Source: an uncultured Paludibaculum sp. (GTDB lineage Bacteria; Acidobacteriota; Terriglobia; Bryobacterales; Bryobacteraceae). From it: a DNA stretch of 64,000 nucleotides. The notes below the pieces were generated by a model, which saw nothing but the letters and a program-made list of their open reading frames with translations, searched no databases and was not told the origin of the DNA. Position numbers and translations under genes: made by a program. Of the stretch, positions 26,346 through 34,064 are shown one piece after another. The stretch covers positions 496,001 through 560,000 of the forward strand of contig NZ_OY762269.1 in NCBI RefSeq assembly GCF_963665245.1. The letters are read 5' to 3'. Each line of letters opens with the position of its first letter. The stretch's first letter is position 1.

Positions 26346-28973
26346 TCAGCTATCGCGCAGAACAGTGGCCGGATCGATGCGCACGGCGCGGTAGATCGGA
26401 CCCAGGCTTGCACAGACCGCCATGGCGATCAGCACCAGCGGGGCGCCTCCAAAGGCCGCCGGATCGTGCTCCGTCATGCCATACAGCAACGTCCTCATCC
26501 ACCGTGCCAGCACCCAGGCCAGCGACACCCCCACAGTCGTGCCCAGCAGGGTGTACGACAGGCTTGTTGCCATCACGAGTCTGGCGATGTTTCCACGCGG
26601 GGCACCCAGGGCCAGTCGTACGCCCAATTCGCGAGTCCGCCGGACGACTCCGTGATGGACCACCCCAAAGATGCCCGCGGCTGCCAGGGTCAACGCCAGT
26701 AGCGCGAGGCTACCCACCAATCCAGCCATGGAACGCGGAGTAGCCGCCGCCCGGTCCACCACCCATTGCAGGCTCGCCACCTTCTCTACCACGCAGTTCG
26801 TGCAAACTTTCGCGATCGTCGCCGGGAGCGCCCGCTCAAAATCGGACGGATCGCCATCCAGACGGGCCACAAGAGCGAGGCTGCGCGGTGTGTAGGACGA
26901 TTGAGTCAATGGCACGTAGACTTCGCCCTCCACCCAGTCCGGCGGGCCCGTGATGCTGAAGTTCTTCACATCGTCCACCACGCCGACAATCGTGCGCCAC
27001 TGTTGCGTCGCGACAGGCCGAAAACGCCTCCCAAGAGGGCTGCCGCTGGGCCAGAAACGCCGGGCTGTCGACCGGCTGATAAGCGCAACACGCTCGGAAG
27101 TCTGAGTGTCTGCCACCGTGAAGCCGCGGCCCTGCAGCAGTCGGACGCCCAGCGTGGCCAGGTGTTCTGGCGTAACCACCGTGCTCCACAGCGCGATCTG
27201 AGGCTGGTCGGGTGGGCGCGGATGATCTTCGATTGCGGCAGTGACGTACGAGGCCTCCTGCGTCAATGGCAGGACATTCATGGCCGCCACATGCACGACG
27301 CCTGGGTAGGCGACGAGCCGGTCGTGAACCCGGTCGAACATCGCGGCGGTCTTCTCCAGCGACGCTGCCGTTTCGCGATTCAGACGTAGTTGCGCTGTCA
27401 CTACGGGCTGCGTCTGGAAGCCGGGGTCCACTCGCAACACGTTCGACAAACTGCGCAGCAGCATCCCCGAACTCACCAGCAACATCGTGGCAAAGGCGGC
27501 TTCGGCCACCACCAGGGCGGCGCCCGTACGCGCGCCCTTTGCGGTCGTGGTGGAACGACCATCCTCGGTGGGCACGAGTGCCGTGAGGCGGTATGCCCGC
27601 ATCGCGGGCAACAAGCCGAACAACAGTCCACAGGCCATCGACAAGGCGGCGGTGAAAGCCAGCACCCGGCCATCGATGCTGATCTCGGAAAGACGCGGGG
27701 TGTCCGCCGGCAGCAGACTCTTCAACAGCGGCCATTGTGCAAGGGCCAGCAGTATCCCCAGACCTCCACCGGCCATGGCCAGAACCAACGCCTCCGTGAG
27801 CAACTGGCGGGCCAGACGGCCCGGTGTCGCGCCCAAAGACAGGCGCAGTGAGAACTCCCGCCGGCGCGCCGCCGACTGGCCCGAGAGCAGGCTCGACAGG
27901 TTCACCACGACGATCAGAAGCACCAGCGCCGCCACGGCGCCCAGCAGCAGGCTGCGGACTTTGGCTCCGGAGACTTCGTGCTCCTGCAGGCCCGTCATCC
28001 GCGCGCCCACGCCCCACTCATCCGGCATGCGCCATGGGAACATGCCACGGATGCGCGAGACCCAGGCGCGCAACTCCGCCTCTGCCGCCGTCTGCGTAGC
28101 CTCTCCACGCAACCGTGCAAATACGGACAGACCGCCCATGCCCCAGTACGCCCCCGCCGAAGCCGGATTCAGCTTCAGAGGAACCCAGAACTGGGCCTCC
28201 GGCGATGGGTAGCGGAATGTGGCCGGCATGACGCCGACGATCTCGTAAGGGCGTTCGTCCAGAATCAACTGCTGACCGATGACGTCCACTCGCGCGCTGA
28301 AACGATCGACCCAGAAACCGTGGCTGAGAATCACCGTGCGTGGCCCCTGCGGCCGCTCCTCTTCCGTTGAGAATGTGCGACCCAACCGCGGACGGGCATC
28401 GAGAACCCCAAAGAAGTTCGCGGAGACTTCGCAGCCTCTCAGGCTTTCCGGCCGCTCCCGTCCGGCCGCGTTGAACGGGTGAACATCCAGATGCGCTGCG
28501 TACTCGGCCAACTGCGCGTTCGACCTGAGCGTGCCGAATGCCCCCACCATGTCGATGTCGTTGACGTGGAATAGACGGTCTGGCCTGGCAAACGGCAATG
28601 GCCGCAGTAACAGCCCGTCAATCAGACTGAACACGGCTGTCGTGGAGCCGATGCCCAAGGCCATTGTGGCAAGCGCCATTGAGGAGAAGACGCGGTTCTT
28701 CCACAGCAGGCGCAGGCTGAAGGACACGTCCTGCCGCAACTGCTCCCACCACACCGTTCCGCGCGCGTCCCGGCACTCCTCTCTCACGATATCCGGCCGC
28801 CCTAATGCCTCGACGGCACGCCTCCGAGCCTCTGCTTCGGAAAGGCCGCGGGCCATCAGGTCCTGCGTCTCCGACTCCAGGTGATCGGCCAGTTCGGCCT
28901 CCATTTCCCGTTCGACGCGTGCCCGCAGCAGCGCGGCTCGCAGCTTCATATACAGCGCTTGAATCGGCCGCAT
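26346..28973 (-). CDS. ADOP-type ABC transporter permease (MacB/FtsX-like)
   Basis: 875 aa. The N-terminus has the permease-prefix segment EMEAELADHLESETQDLMARG ... ALGRP; then come two FtsX-MacB units, each an extracytoplasmic domain plus a four-helix permease, as in the acidobacterial duplicated orphan permeases (TIGR03434). RRREFSLRLSLGATPGRLARQLL and RRTRELGVRLALGAPRGNIARL mark the two permease cores. No ATPase gene is adjacent, which is usual for this family. A PadR gene lies 9 bp upstream. Function probably in efflux or mechanotransmission; substrate unknown. Confidence 0.9.
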   Translation of the reverse strand: MRPIQALYMKLRAALLRARVEREMEAELADHLESETQDLMARGLSEAEARRRAVEALGRPDIVREECRDARGTVWWEQLRQDVSFSLRLLWKNRVFSSMALATMALGIGSTTAVFSLIDGLLLRPLPFARPDRLFHVNDIDMVGAFGTLRSNAQLAEYAAHLDVHPFNAAGRERPESLRGCEVSANFFGVLDARPRLGRTFSTEEERPQGPRTVILSHGFWVDRFSARVDVIGQQLILDERPYEIVGVMPATFRYPSPEAQFWVPLKLNPASAGAYWGMGGLSVFARLRGEATQTAAEAELRAWVSRIRGMFPWRMPDEWGVGARMTGLQEHEVSGAKVRSLLLGAVAALVLLIVVVNLSSLLSGQSAARRREFSLRLSLGATPGRLARQLLTEALVLAMAGGGLGILLALAQWPLLKSLLPADTPRLSEISIDGRVLAFTAALSMACGLLFGLLPAMRAYRLTALVPTEDGRSTTTAKGARTGAALVVAEAAFATMLLVSSGMLLRSLSNVLRVDPGFQTQPVVTAQLRLNRETAASLEKTAAMFDRVHDRLVAYPGVVHVAAMNVLPLTQEASYVTAAIEDHPRPPDQPQIALWSTVVTPEHLATLGVRLLQGRGFTVADTQTSERVALISRSTARRFWPSGSPLGRRFRPVATQQWRTIVGVVDDVKNFSITGPPDWVEGEVYVPLTQSSYTPRSLALVARLDGDPSDFERALPATIAKVCTNCVVEKVASLQWVVDRAAATPRSMAGLVGSLALLALTLAAAGIFGVVHHGVVRRTRELGVRLALGAPRGNIARLVMATSLSYTLLGTTVGVSLAWVLARWMRTLLYGMTEHDPAAFGGAPLVLIAMAVCASLGPIYRAVRIDPATVLRDS

Positions 28974-28982
28974 GCGTCCTCC

Positions 28983-29318
28983 TCACTCCTGCGCCGTTTC
29001 GAGGATGCCGCTGATCGCTGTGGAAAGGCGCGTCCAGTTGCCTGACTCCACCTGCAACTGGCGCCGTCCGGTTCGTGTGAGGGAATAGACCTTGGACGGC
29101 CGCCCGGTGGTTGACTCCTTCCACTCGCCCACGATCCAGCCCTCATGCTCCAGTTTGTGAAGCGCGGGATATAGAGAACCGTGGCTCACCTGCAGCGTCT
29201 CGTTCGACATTTGCCGCAACCGTTGCGAGATGCTCCAGCCCGTTCGAGGTTCGAGATCCAGAATCTTCAGAATCAGGACATGTAGCGTGCCCTGCAACAA
29301 CGCGCCCGGTTTGCTCAT
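28983..29318 (-). CDS. PadR family transcriptional regulator
   Basis: 111 aa winged-helix protein: LLQGTLHVLILKIL, then SHGSLYPALHKLEHEGWIVGEW (recognition helix region) and GRPSKVYSLTRTGRRQL (wing). This size class is the usual partner of ADOP permeases, repressing the permease gene that follows 9 bp downstream. A perfect 14-bp palindrome lies 26 bp upstream of the ATG. Confidence 0.93.
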   Translation of the reverse strand: MSKPGALLQGTLHVLILKILDLEPRTGWSISQRLRQMSNETLQVSHGSLYPALHKLEHEGWIVGEWKESTTGRPSKVYSLTRTGRRQLQVESGNWTRLSTAISGILETAQE

Positions 29319-29343
29319 TGCGCCTCCGTGTCAATTCATGTAT

Positions 29344-29357
29344 CCGATATATATCGG
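29344..29357. promoter_or_regulatory. PadR operator candidate
   Basis: Perfect palindrome CCGATATATATCGG, 26 bp upstream of the padR ATG in the only promoter region of the padR-permease operon. AT-rich dyads with TATAT cores are typical PadR sites; autorepression is inferred from position. Confidence 0.65.
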
Positions 29358-29451
29358 TTACCAGAATGAATATAGCACCGGAATCAGCCGAGCTTGCCGA
29401 GGAGGCCGTTTGTTTACAGAACGGAGATGCCCGTCCAGGAGAGAGAAGATC

Positions 29452-29787
29452 TTAGGCCTCGTCGTCCGTCTCAGCCAGCAGGTTGCCCAACTGATCCAAC
29501 CGCCGTTCCCAGATCGAGCGGCGGTCGGACAGCCACTTCTGCAACACTGCGAATCCGGCCGGTTCCACTCTGCAAGTGCGGACCCGGCCGACTTTCTCGG
29601 TACGGACGAGTCCGCTCTCTTCCAACACCTGCAGGTGTTGCACTACTGCCGTCAACGTGATGTCGAGTGGTGTTGCCAGTGTCGAGACCGACATCGGACC
29701 AGCGGTCAGCCGCTCCACGATGGCCCGGCGTGTGGGATCGCCCAGCGCGTGGAAGATGTGGTCGATGTCGTCTTTAGGGCTGCTCAT
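29452..29787 (-). CDS. ArsR family transcriptional regulator
   Basis: 111 aa winged helix-turn-helix: HIFHALGDPTRRAIVERLTAG, then SVSTLATPLDITLTAVVQHLQVLEESGLV (HTH) and RVRTCRVEPAGF (wing). No metal-binding ELCVCDL motif is present, so it is of the non-metal class usually paired with AHSA1/SRPBCC proteins. An in-frame GTG at 29802 would add five residues; neither start has a good ribosome binding site. It follows the AHSA1 gene by about 33 bp on the same strand, the reverse of the usual order. Confidence 0.88.
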   Translation of the reverse strand: MSSPKDDIDHIFHALGDPTRRAIVERLTAGPMSVSTLATPLDITLTAVVQHLQVLEESGLVRTEKVGRVRTCRVEPAGFAVLQKWLSDRRSIWERRLDQLGNLLAETDDEA

Positions 29788-29820
29788 CTCTTGTGGTCTC
29801 ACGGGCTCAGCGGCCGGCCC

Positions 29821-30291
29821 CTACGCCAGAGATTCTCCCAGTTTGTCGAGCAGTTTGTGCCAGCCCCCCTCCCGCCGCTCCGGACCGTCGGCCCCTTCGA
29901 AGAACGCACCCTGGTGTGTGCAGATCAGGTCCGTTCCTCCCTCTGCCGGTACCACTTCAATCGTCAACAGCGAACTGGAGAACCGGTGATCCGCCATCGC
30001 CATAGTCGACGCCATGACGATGCGCCGGTTTGGGACGATGTCCTGATAGCTACCTTCGCTGGTCAGTGCCACTCCCGGAAACGGGCTGTTCTCGTTGAAA
30101 CGGTAGCGCAGCCGCTCCGCTCCGCCAACTCGGAAATCCATCTCAAACTCTTCCAGGTCATGGTGTTCCCCGGCGGTAAACCAGCGTCGTTTCTTCTCCG
30201 AATCAGAGAAGGCAGCGAAGACCTGTTCCGGTGGTTTCGGATACCGTCGCTCGATCACGAAGGTACTGTGAATCACGGGTTGATCGGCCAT
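29821..30291 (-). CDS. AHSA1/SRPBCC domain protein
   Basis: 156 aa helix-grip fold protein with the START-like pattern FVIERRYPKPPEQVFAAFSDSEKKRRWF and C-terminal EGGWHKLLDKLGESL. These proteins bind hydrophobic ligands and are typically under control of a linked ArsR repressor. The ATG at 30291 has AAAGGAA about 7 bp upstream, better than the in-frame start at 30312. An imperfect dyad in the promoter is a candidate operator. Confidence 0.88.
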   Translation of the reverse strand: MADQPVIHSTFVIERRYPKPPEQVFAAFSDSEKKRRWFTAGEHHDLEEFEMDFRVGGAERLRYRFNENSPFPGVALTSEGSYQDIVPNRRIVMASTMAMADHRFSSSLLTIEVVPAEGGTDLICTHQGAFFEGADGPERREGGWHKLLDKLGESLA

Positions 30292-30320
30292 GTGCGTGTT
30301 CCTTTCTTGCATCCCGATAA

Positions 30321-30342
30321 TACTGAAGTCGTGACTTGAGTA
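30321..30342. promoter_or_regulatory. ArsR-type operator candidate upstream of AHSA1 gene
   Basis: Dyad TACTGAAGTC-GT-GACTTGAGTA, 9 of 10 positions complementary, about 30 bp upstream of the AHSA1 ATG. A second smaller dyad AAGT-GAAA-ACTT lies at about 30367-30378. Length and spacing suit an ArsR dimer; binding is inferred. Confidence 0.5.
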
Positions 30343-30423
30343 TTGACTTACGCTCCGTGATTGTCAAGTGAAAACTTCGGTATTGGTTTTGGTCTCGAAA
30401 CAGCCGTCTACCCCAAACAAAGA

Positions 30424-30467
30424 AACCCGGCGTCGGCTGAGTCCAAAGGACTCACCCGCGCCGGGTT
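30424..30467 (-). terminator. Terminator of the sulfur-carrier operon
   Basis: Outer stem AACCCGGCG/CGCCGGGTT (9 bp) and inner stem TGAGTCC-AAA-GGACTCA, about 27 bp past the stop of the MoeB-like gene. Reading the minus strand, the stem is followed by the T-rich TTTCTTTGTTTGG. Confidence 0.8.
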
Positions 30468-30493
30468 CGTTCTCTCAAACTTACAGGCTGGTC

Positions 30494-31582
30494 TTAGCTC
30501 GCCGGGTAAGCGTCAATCCCGCCTGTCATGTTCAGAACATTCGGGTAGCCACTCTCACGGAGCAGCGTACATGCTTTCGCCGAGCGCATCCCCGACTTGC
30601 AGTGAACGATCACCAGTTTCGACCGGTCGATCTCCAGCATGCGCTGCGGCAACTGGCCCAGCGGGATCAGCTTTGCTTCGGGAATACTGCGGGCCTGATG
30701 CTCATGCGGCTCACGGACATCAATCAGGACGAAGTCATCGTTTCGCGCCAGCTTGGCCTTCACTTCAAGGGCAGAGATTTCTTTGGGCATTCCACAGAAC
30801 TGATGATAATCGATCAATTTGGTGACAGTCCGGTTCGTGCCGCACACCGGACAATCGGGATTCTTCCGCAGCTTCAGCTCGCGGAACTTCATGTTCAGGG
30901 CATCGTAAAGCAGCAGCCGTCCGGCCAGAGTCTGGCCGATACCCAGCAGAATCTTAACGACTTCCGTCGCTTGAATCAGCCCGATCACGCCAGGCAGAAT
31001 CCCCAGCACGCCGCCTTCGGCGCAACTCGGCACCAGCCCGGGAGGCGGCGGCTCCGGATACAGACAGCGATAGCACGGACCCTCTTCGGTGGCGAATACC
31101 GAGGCCTGGCCCTCAAACCGGAAGATCGAGCCATAGGCATTCGGCTTGCCCGTCAACACGCAGGCGTCGTTCACCAGATAGCGGGTAGGGAAGTTGTCCG
31201 TACCGTCGGCGACCACGTCGTAGGCGCCCACAATCGCCAGCGCGTTCTCGCTGGTCAGGGCCACCTCATGCTTCACGATCTTGACGTTTGGATTGATGTC
31301 GAGCAGCGTATCGGCCGCCGAATCCAGCTTGCGCCGGCCAATGTCCTTGGTCCCGTGGATCACCTGCCGCTGCAGGTTGGAGACGCTCACCGTGTCGAAG
31401 TCGACCAGTCCGATGGTGCCGACCCCAGCGGCCGCCAGGTAGAGCCCCAACGGAGCACCCAATCCGCCGGTACCTACCAGCAGGACCTTCGAGTTCTTCA
31501 GCTTTTCCTGCCCCTCGGCGCCCACCTCGGGCAGCATGATGTGGCGGGAATAGCGGTCGAGTTCTTCCGCCGTCAGGCTCAC
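30494..31582 (-). CDS. moeB: MoeB/ThiF-like adenylyltransferase with rhodanese domain
   Basis: 362 aa E1-like enzyme that adenylates the C-terminal glycine of a sulfur carrier and, through its rhodanese domain, supplies sulfur. ATP-binding loop GTGGLGAPLG (residues 38-47), DFDTVSVSNLQRQ, Cys187 in CAEGGVLG, and two zinc-binding pairs CxxC (170/173 and 244/247). The rhodanese domain (about 268-362) has active-site Cys328 in HCKSGMRS. GTG start in a 4-bp overlap with the carrier gene. MoeB, MoeZ and HcyF readings are all possible; the operon favours thiocarboxylate chemistry on the adjacent carrier. Confidence 0.88.
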   Translation of the reverse strand: MSLTAEELDRYSRHIMLPEVGAEGQEKLKNSKVLLVGTGGLGAPLGLYLAAAGVGTIGLVDFDTVSVSNLQRQVIHGTKDIGRRKLDSAADTLLDINPNVKIVKHEVALTSENALAIVGAYDVVADGTDNFPTRYLVNDACVLTGKPNAYGSIFRFEGQASVFATEEGPCYRCLYPEPPPPGLVPSCAEGGVLGILPGVIGLIQATEVVKILLGIGQTLAGRLLLYDALNMKFRELKLRKNPDCPVCGTNRTVTKLIDYHQFCGMPKEISALEVKAKLARNDDFVLIDVREPHEHQARSIPEAKLIPLGQLPQRMLEIDRSKLVIVHCKSGMRSAKACTLLRESGYPNVLNMTGGIDAYPAS

Positions 31583-31857
31583 GCAGCGCCTCCGGCAATC
31601 GAGGGCACGATACTCAGCGTATCGGCGGCCGCCACGGCGGTCTTTTCCTTGTCCAGGTAGCGGATGTCTTCGTCGTTCACATAGATGTTCACGAACGAGC
31701 GCAACCGGCCTTCGTCATTGTAGAGATGGGTCTTCAGGGCAGGGTGCTGGCTGGTGAGCGATGCCAGAACTTCACTCACGCTGGTGCCCGTGGCGTCCAC
31801 GCTGCTCTGCCCGCCGGCATACTGGCGGAGAGGGGTCGGAATCAGGATTGTGGCCAT
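31579..31857 (-). CDS. MoaD/ThiS-like sulfur carrier with C-terminal Gly-Gly-Ala-Ala
   Basis: 92 aa ubiquitin-fold protein (MATILIPTPLRQYAGGQ ... FVNIYVNDEDIRYL ... DTLSIVPSIAGGAA). Carriers need a terminal Gly-Gly for adenylation; here two alanines follow (residues 91-92), so the proprotein should be inactive until trimmed. The JAMM protease gene overlaps its start by 16 bp and the E1-like gene overlaps its end. This matches carriers such as QbsE and HcyS, which require a JAMM protease. Destination of the sulfur (cysteine, methionine or another product) is not shown. Confidence 0.88.
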   Translation of the reverse strand: MATILIPTPLRQYAGGQSSVDATGTSVSEVLASLTSQHPALKTHLYNDEGRLRSFVNIYVNDEDIRYLDKEKTAVAAADTLSIVPSIAGGAA

Positions 31858-32315
31858 GTCAGGATCTCTTCAGTCGATTCAGTCTGTGTCTCATTGGCCC
31901 GGAAGGCCTTCGCCTGATGCAACGCCCCGCCGCGGATGGAGATGACGATATTGGAGTACCATGGCCAGGAGTTGGCCAGATCCGTCGCCGAAAAATACGA
32001 ATCGCAGTCGGGGTGGGAATGAAAGAATCCCAAAACCTCGAGCTTTTGTTCCCGGGCCAGGCGCTGGGCGGCAAGCTGGTCCTTCGGATCCAGCTCAAAA
32101 CGGTCCGATTGGTCGCCTTCGTACGAATTGCGGCAGGCGATGGCTGTGGTGACTGTCCGCTCGTCCTCGTCCTGTAGCGTTCCCAGTAGGATTCCGCAGC
32201 ATTCACGGGGGTAGCAGTCGAGAGCGTGCCGCAGCATCACGTCCCAGGGGTGCGGTTCTATACGAATCACGATTGTGCCAGTAGGATAGCGAATCTGGAG
32301 TTTCCCTGTCAACAT
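31842..32315 (-). CDS. JAMM/Mov34 metalloprotease (Mec/HcyD-like)
   Basis: 157 aa zinc isopeptidase-like protein. The JAMM signature is complete: Glu38 in YPRECCGILLG, and HSHPDCDSYFSATD with His99, His101, Ser109 and Asp112. Prokaryotic members process sulfur-carrier proteins. ATG at 32313-32315 has AAGGGA upstream; homology begins around residue 17 (IRIEPHPWDVML), so a shorter form is possible. First gene of the three-gene operon and 95 bp from a divergent outer-membrane protein gene. Confidence 0.87.
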   Translation of the reverse strand: MLTGKLQIRYPTGTIVIRIEPHPWDVMLRHALDCYPRECCGILLGTLQDEDERTVTTAIACRNSYEGDQSDRFELDPKDQLAAQRLAREQKLEVLGFFHSHPDCDSYFSATDLANSWPWYSNIVISIRGGALHQAKAFRANETQTESTEEILTWPQS

Positions 32316-32410
32316 GGGCTAGATTCCCTTGGGGCTAGGCCGCAAACTATACAAATCACGATATAAGCTGAATTGAAACGGACCCCATCAGGGCCGCGTC
32401 CTGAGGGCGT

Positions 32411-33052
32411 ATGAAAAAAGCCTTGGTCTGCTTGATGCTTACTGCAGTTGGGGCAGGCAGCGCCTTCGCGCAATCGTGGGGTCGAGATTTTCAGCGCAAC
32501 CATGTGACAGCCGGCATTGGCGCGGCGGTGCCTGGCGACGATCTCAAGCCCTACTACAAAGTTGCTCCAACCTGGTCATTCAATTACGGGTTCCGCCCGG
32601 TGAAGTACTTTCAGCTCGACGTCGGCCTCGACTCCGCCTACAACTCGGCCGACGTGAACGACTACCTCGACACCAGTTATGGTCCCCTGCGCATCCGCGA
32701 CTTTCAGTTCTTCGTGCCCATGGGCGGACGTGTGGTAGCACCATTGGCTAAGGGGCGCGTCGAGTTCTATGGTGGTGGCGGAGCGGCCTACGCCCGCTAT
32801 ACGGAGTTGCTGAAGCAGCCCAGCGACTACTTCCAGATCGGCTGCCCGGTGTGCCAGGCCCGTGACGGTTGGGGTGCCTACGCGCTGTTGGGAGGCAGCG
32901 TCGCCCTTGACCGTAGCCAGCACTTCCGCCTGGGAGTTCTGTCGCGCGTCTATATGGTGAATACCTCGGGACCCACCATTGGTACAACGCCGTCGGTCAA
33001 AACGAGCGACCGCTGGGTGAATACGTACGCGACGTTCACGTTTAGTTTCTAA
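32411..33052 (+). CDS. Predicted outer-membrane beta-barrel protein
   Basis: 213 aa with signal peptide (MKKALVCLMLTAVGAGSAFAQ). The mature part alternates hydrophobic residues in beta-strand fashion (VTAGIGAAVP, WSFNYGFRPVKYFQLDVGLD, FRLGVLSRVYMVN) and ends in Phe (YATFTFSF), the BAM recognition pattern. A pair of Cys (GCPVCQ) sits in one predicted loop. The family was not identified beyond an OmpA/OmpW-like small barrel. Confidence 0.75.
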   Translation: MKKALVCLMLTAVGAGSAFAQSWGRDFQRNHVTAGIGAAVPGDDLKPYYKVAPTWSFNYGFRPVKYFQLDVGLDSAYNSADVNDYLDTSYGPLRIRDFQFFVPMGGRVVAPLAKGRVEFYGGGGAAYARYTELLKQPSDYFQIGCPVCQARDGWGAYALLGGSVALDRSQHFRLGVLSRVYMVNTSGPTIGTTPSVKTSDRWVNTYATFTFSF

Positions 33053-33055
33053 AGC

Positions 33056-33472
33056 TTACCGAATCTCGGGGCTTGTGGCTGTGGCCAGCCCGGGCCCCCA
33101 GTGCTCCCGAACTACTTTGCTCTCGTCGGAGTAGAAGGTCCGTCGTCCGAGAATCCCATACTTTTGCGGAGTCGCCCGAACCACATATGCTGTCGGGGAG
33201 CCTTCCACCTGAAATTGGTACTTGATATCTGGCAGACGCCACGCGAGGAAACCCTTCGCTGGGTCGCTCAGTTCCGAGAAGCTGATGGCGAACCGGCCGT
33301 ACACCAAGTGGTAGATCTGCTGTGCATCGTGGACTTCGTGAATTCGGCGAATCGCCGTAGTTTCGACATTACGGCAACCTTCGGGCCAACGATTCAGCGC
33401 CTGTGGTACGGCCTCCACCGCCAGCAACAGACTGCCGACAGCAACTCCAATGCCTAGGAGAAGACCACGCAT
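33056..33472 (-). CDS. Pilin-related protein lacking a normal prepilin leader
   Basis: 138 aa. The C-terminal region (GILGRRTFYSDESKVVREHWGPGLATATSPEIR in part) is clearly related to the pilin encoded next to it, and IRRIHEVHDAQQIYHLVYGRFA parallels its IRQINTIHTAQTQYFSQFGKFA. The N-terminus has a hydrophobic segment (LLLGIGVAVGSLLLAVEA) but no RRG|FSLIE prepilin site, so it cannot be processed or polymerised as an ordinary pilin. It may be a periplasmic or membrane-anchored derivative. Confidence 0.7.
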   Translation of the reverse strand: MRGLLLGIGVAVGSLLLAVEAVPQALNRWPEGCRNVETTAIRRIHEVHDAQQIYHLVYGRFAISFSELSDPAKGFLAWRLPDIKYQFQVEGSPTAYVVRATPQKYGILGRRTFYSDESKVVREHWGPGLATATSPEIR

Positions 33473-33519
33473 CTCACTGATAACTAAGCTGTTAAGTGGA
33501 TACGCCCTCGTCCGCGCGA

Positions 33520-33990
33520 TTACTTGATCTCGCCGCTGGCTACGGTCGCCGGTTCGGCGCCCCAGTTCTCGCGGATCACCAGGCTCTGGTCGGAGAAGAA
33601 CGTCCGACGTCCGGTGTTGTTGAAGGTCTTCGGCACGGCCGTCACCGTGTAGCCTTCCTTGCTGGCTGTTACCGTGAAGACATAGCCCGTCTTCTGGCCC
33701 AAAGCCAAATCGCCAGGAATTAGATCGGCCGACGCCGGCCCCGCATTGCCGGAGGCGGGCGGTCCAAGCTGCGCCAGAGTCTCAGCGAACTTGCCGAACT
33801 GCGAGAAGTACTGCGTCTGCGCCGTATGGATGGTGTTGATCTGACGAATCGCCGCCATCTCCTGGGAGTGCATACGAGCGTTGTTGAGCTTCGGCGCGGC
33901 AATCGCGGCAATCACGAGAATGATGGCAATAACGATGAGGAGTTCGATCAGCGAGAATCCGCGACGACGGCGGTCCTGAATACGACGCAT
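33520..33990 (-). CDS. Type IV pilin-like protein
   Basis: 156 aa. The leader RRIQDRRRRG|FSLIELLIVIAIILVIAAIAAP has the conserved Gly, Glu5 and hydrophobic helix of type IV pilins and pseudopilins. The globular part carries IRQINTIHTAQTQYFSQFGKFA and C-terminal GRRTFFSDQSLVIRENWG, a pattern common in acidobacterial PilA/GspG-like proteins. Whether it belongs to the type II system or a pilus is not clear. It precedes the shortened paralogue by about 48 bp on the same strand. Confidence 0.87.
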   Translation of the reverse strand: MRRIQDRRRRGFSLIELLIVIAIILVIAAIAAPKLNNARMHSQEMAAIRQINTIHTAQTQYFSQFGKFAETLAQLGPPASGNAGPASADLIPGDLALGQKTGYVFTVTASKEGYTVTAVPKTFNNTGRRTFFSDQSLVIRENWGAEPATVASGEIK

Positions 33991-34064
33991 GGCTATTCTC
34001 TCCTTTGAGAATCGTCCTTGACTCTATTCTAGACGCTTCCCGCGCCCGGATTGTGCAGAAGAAG

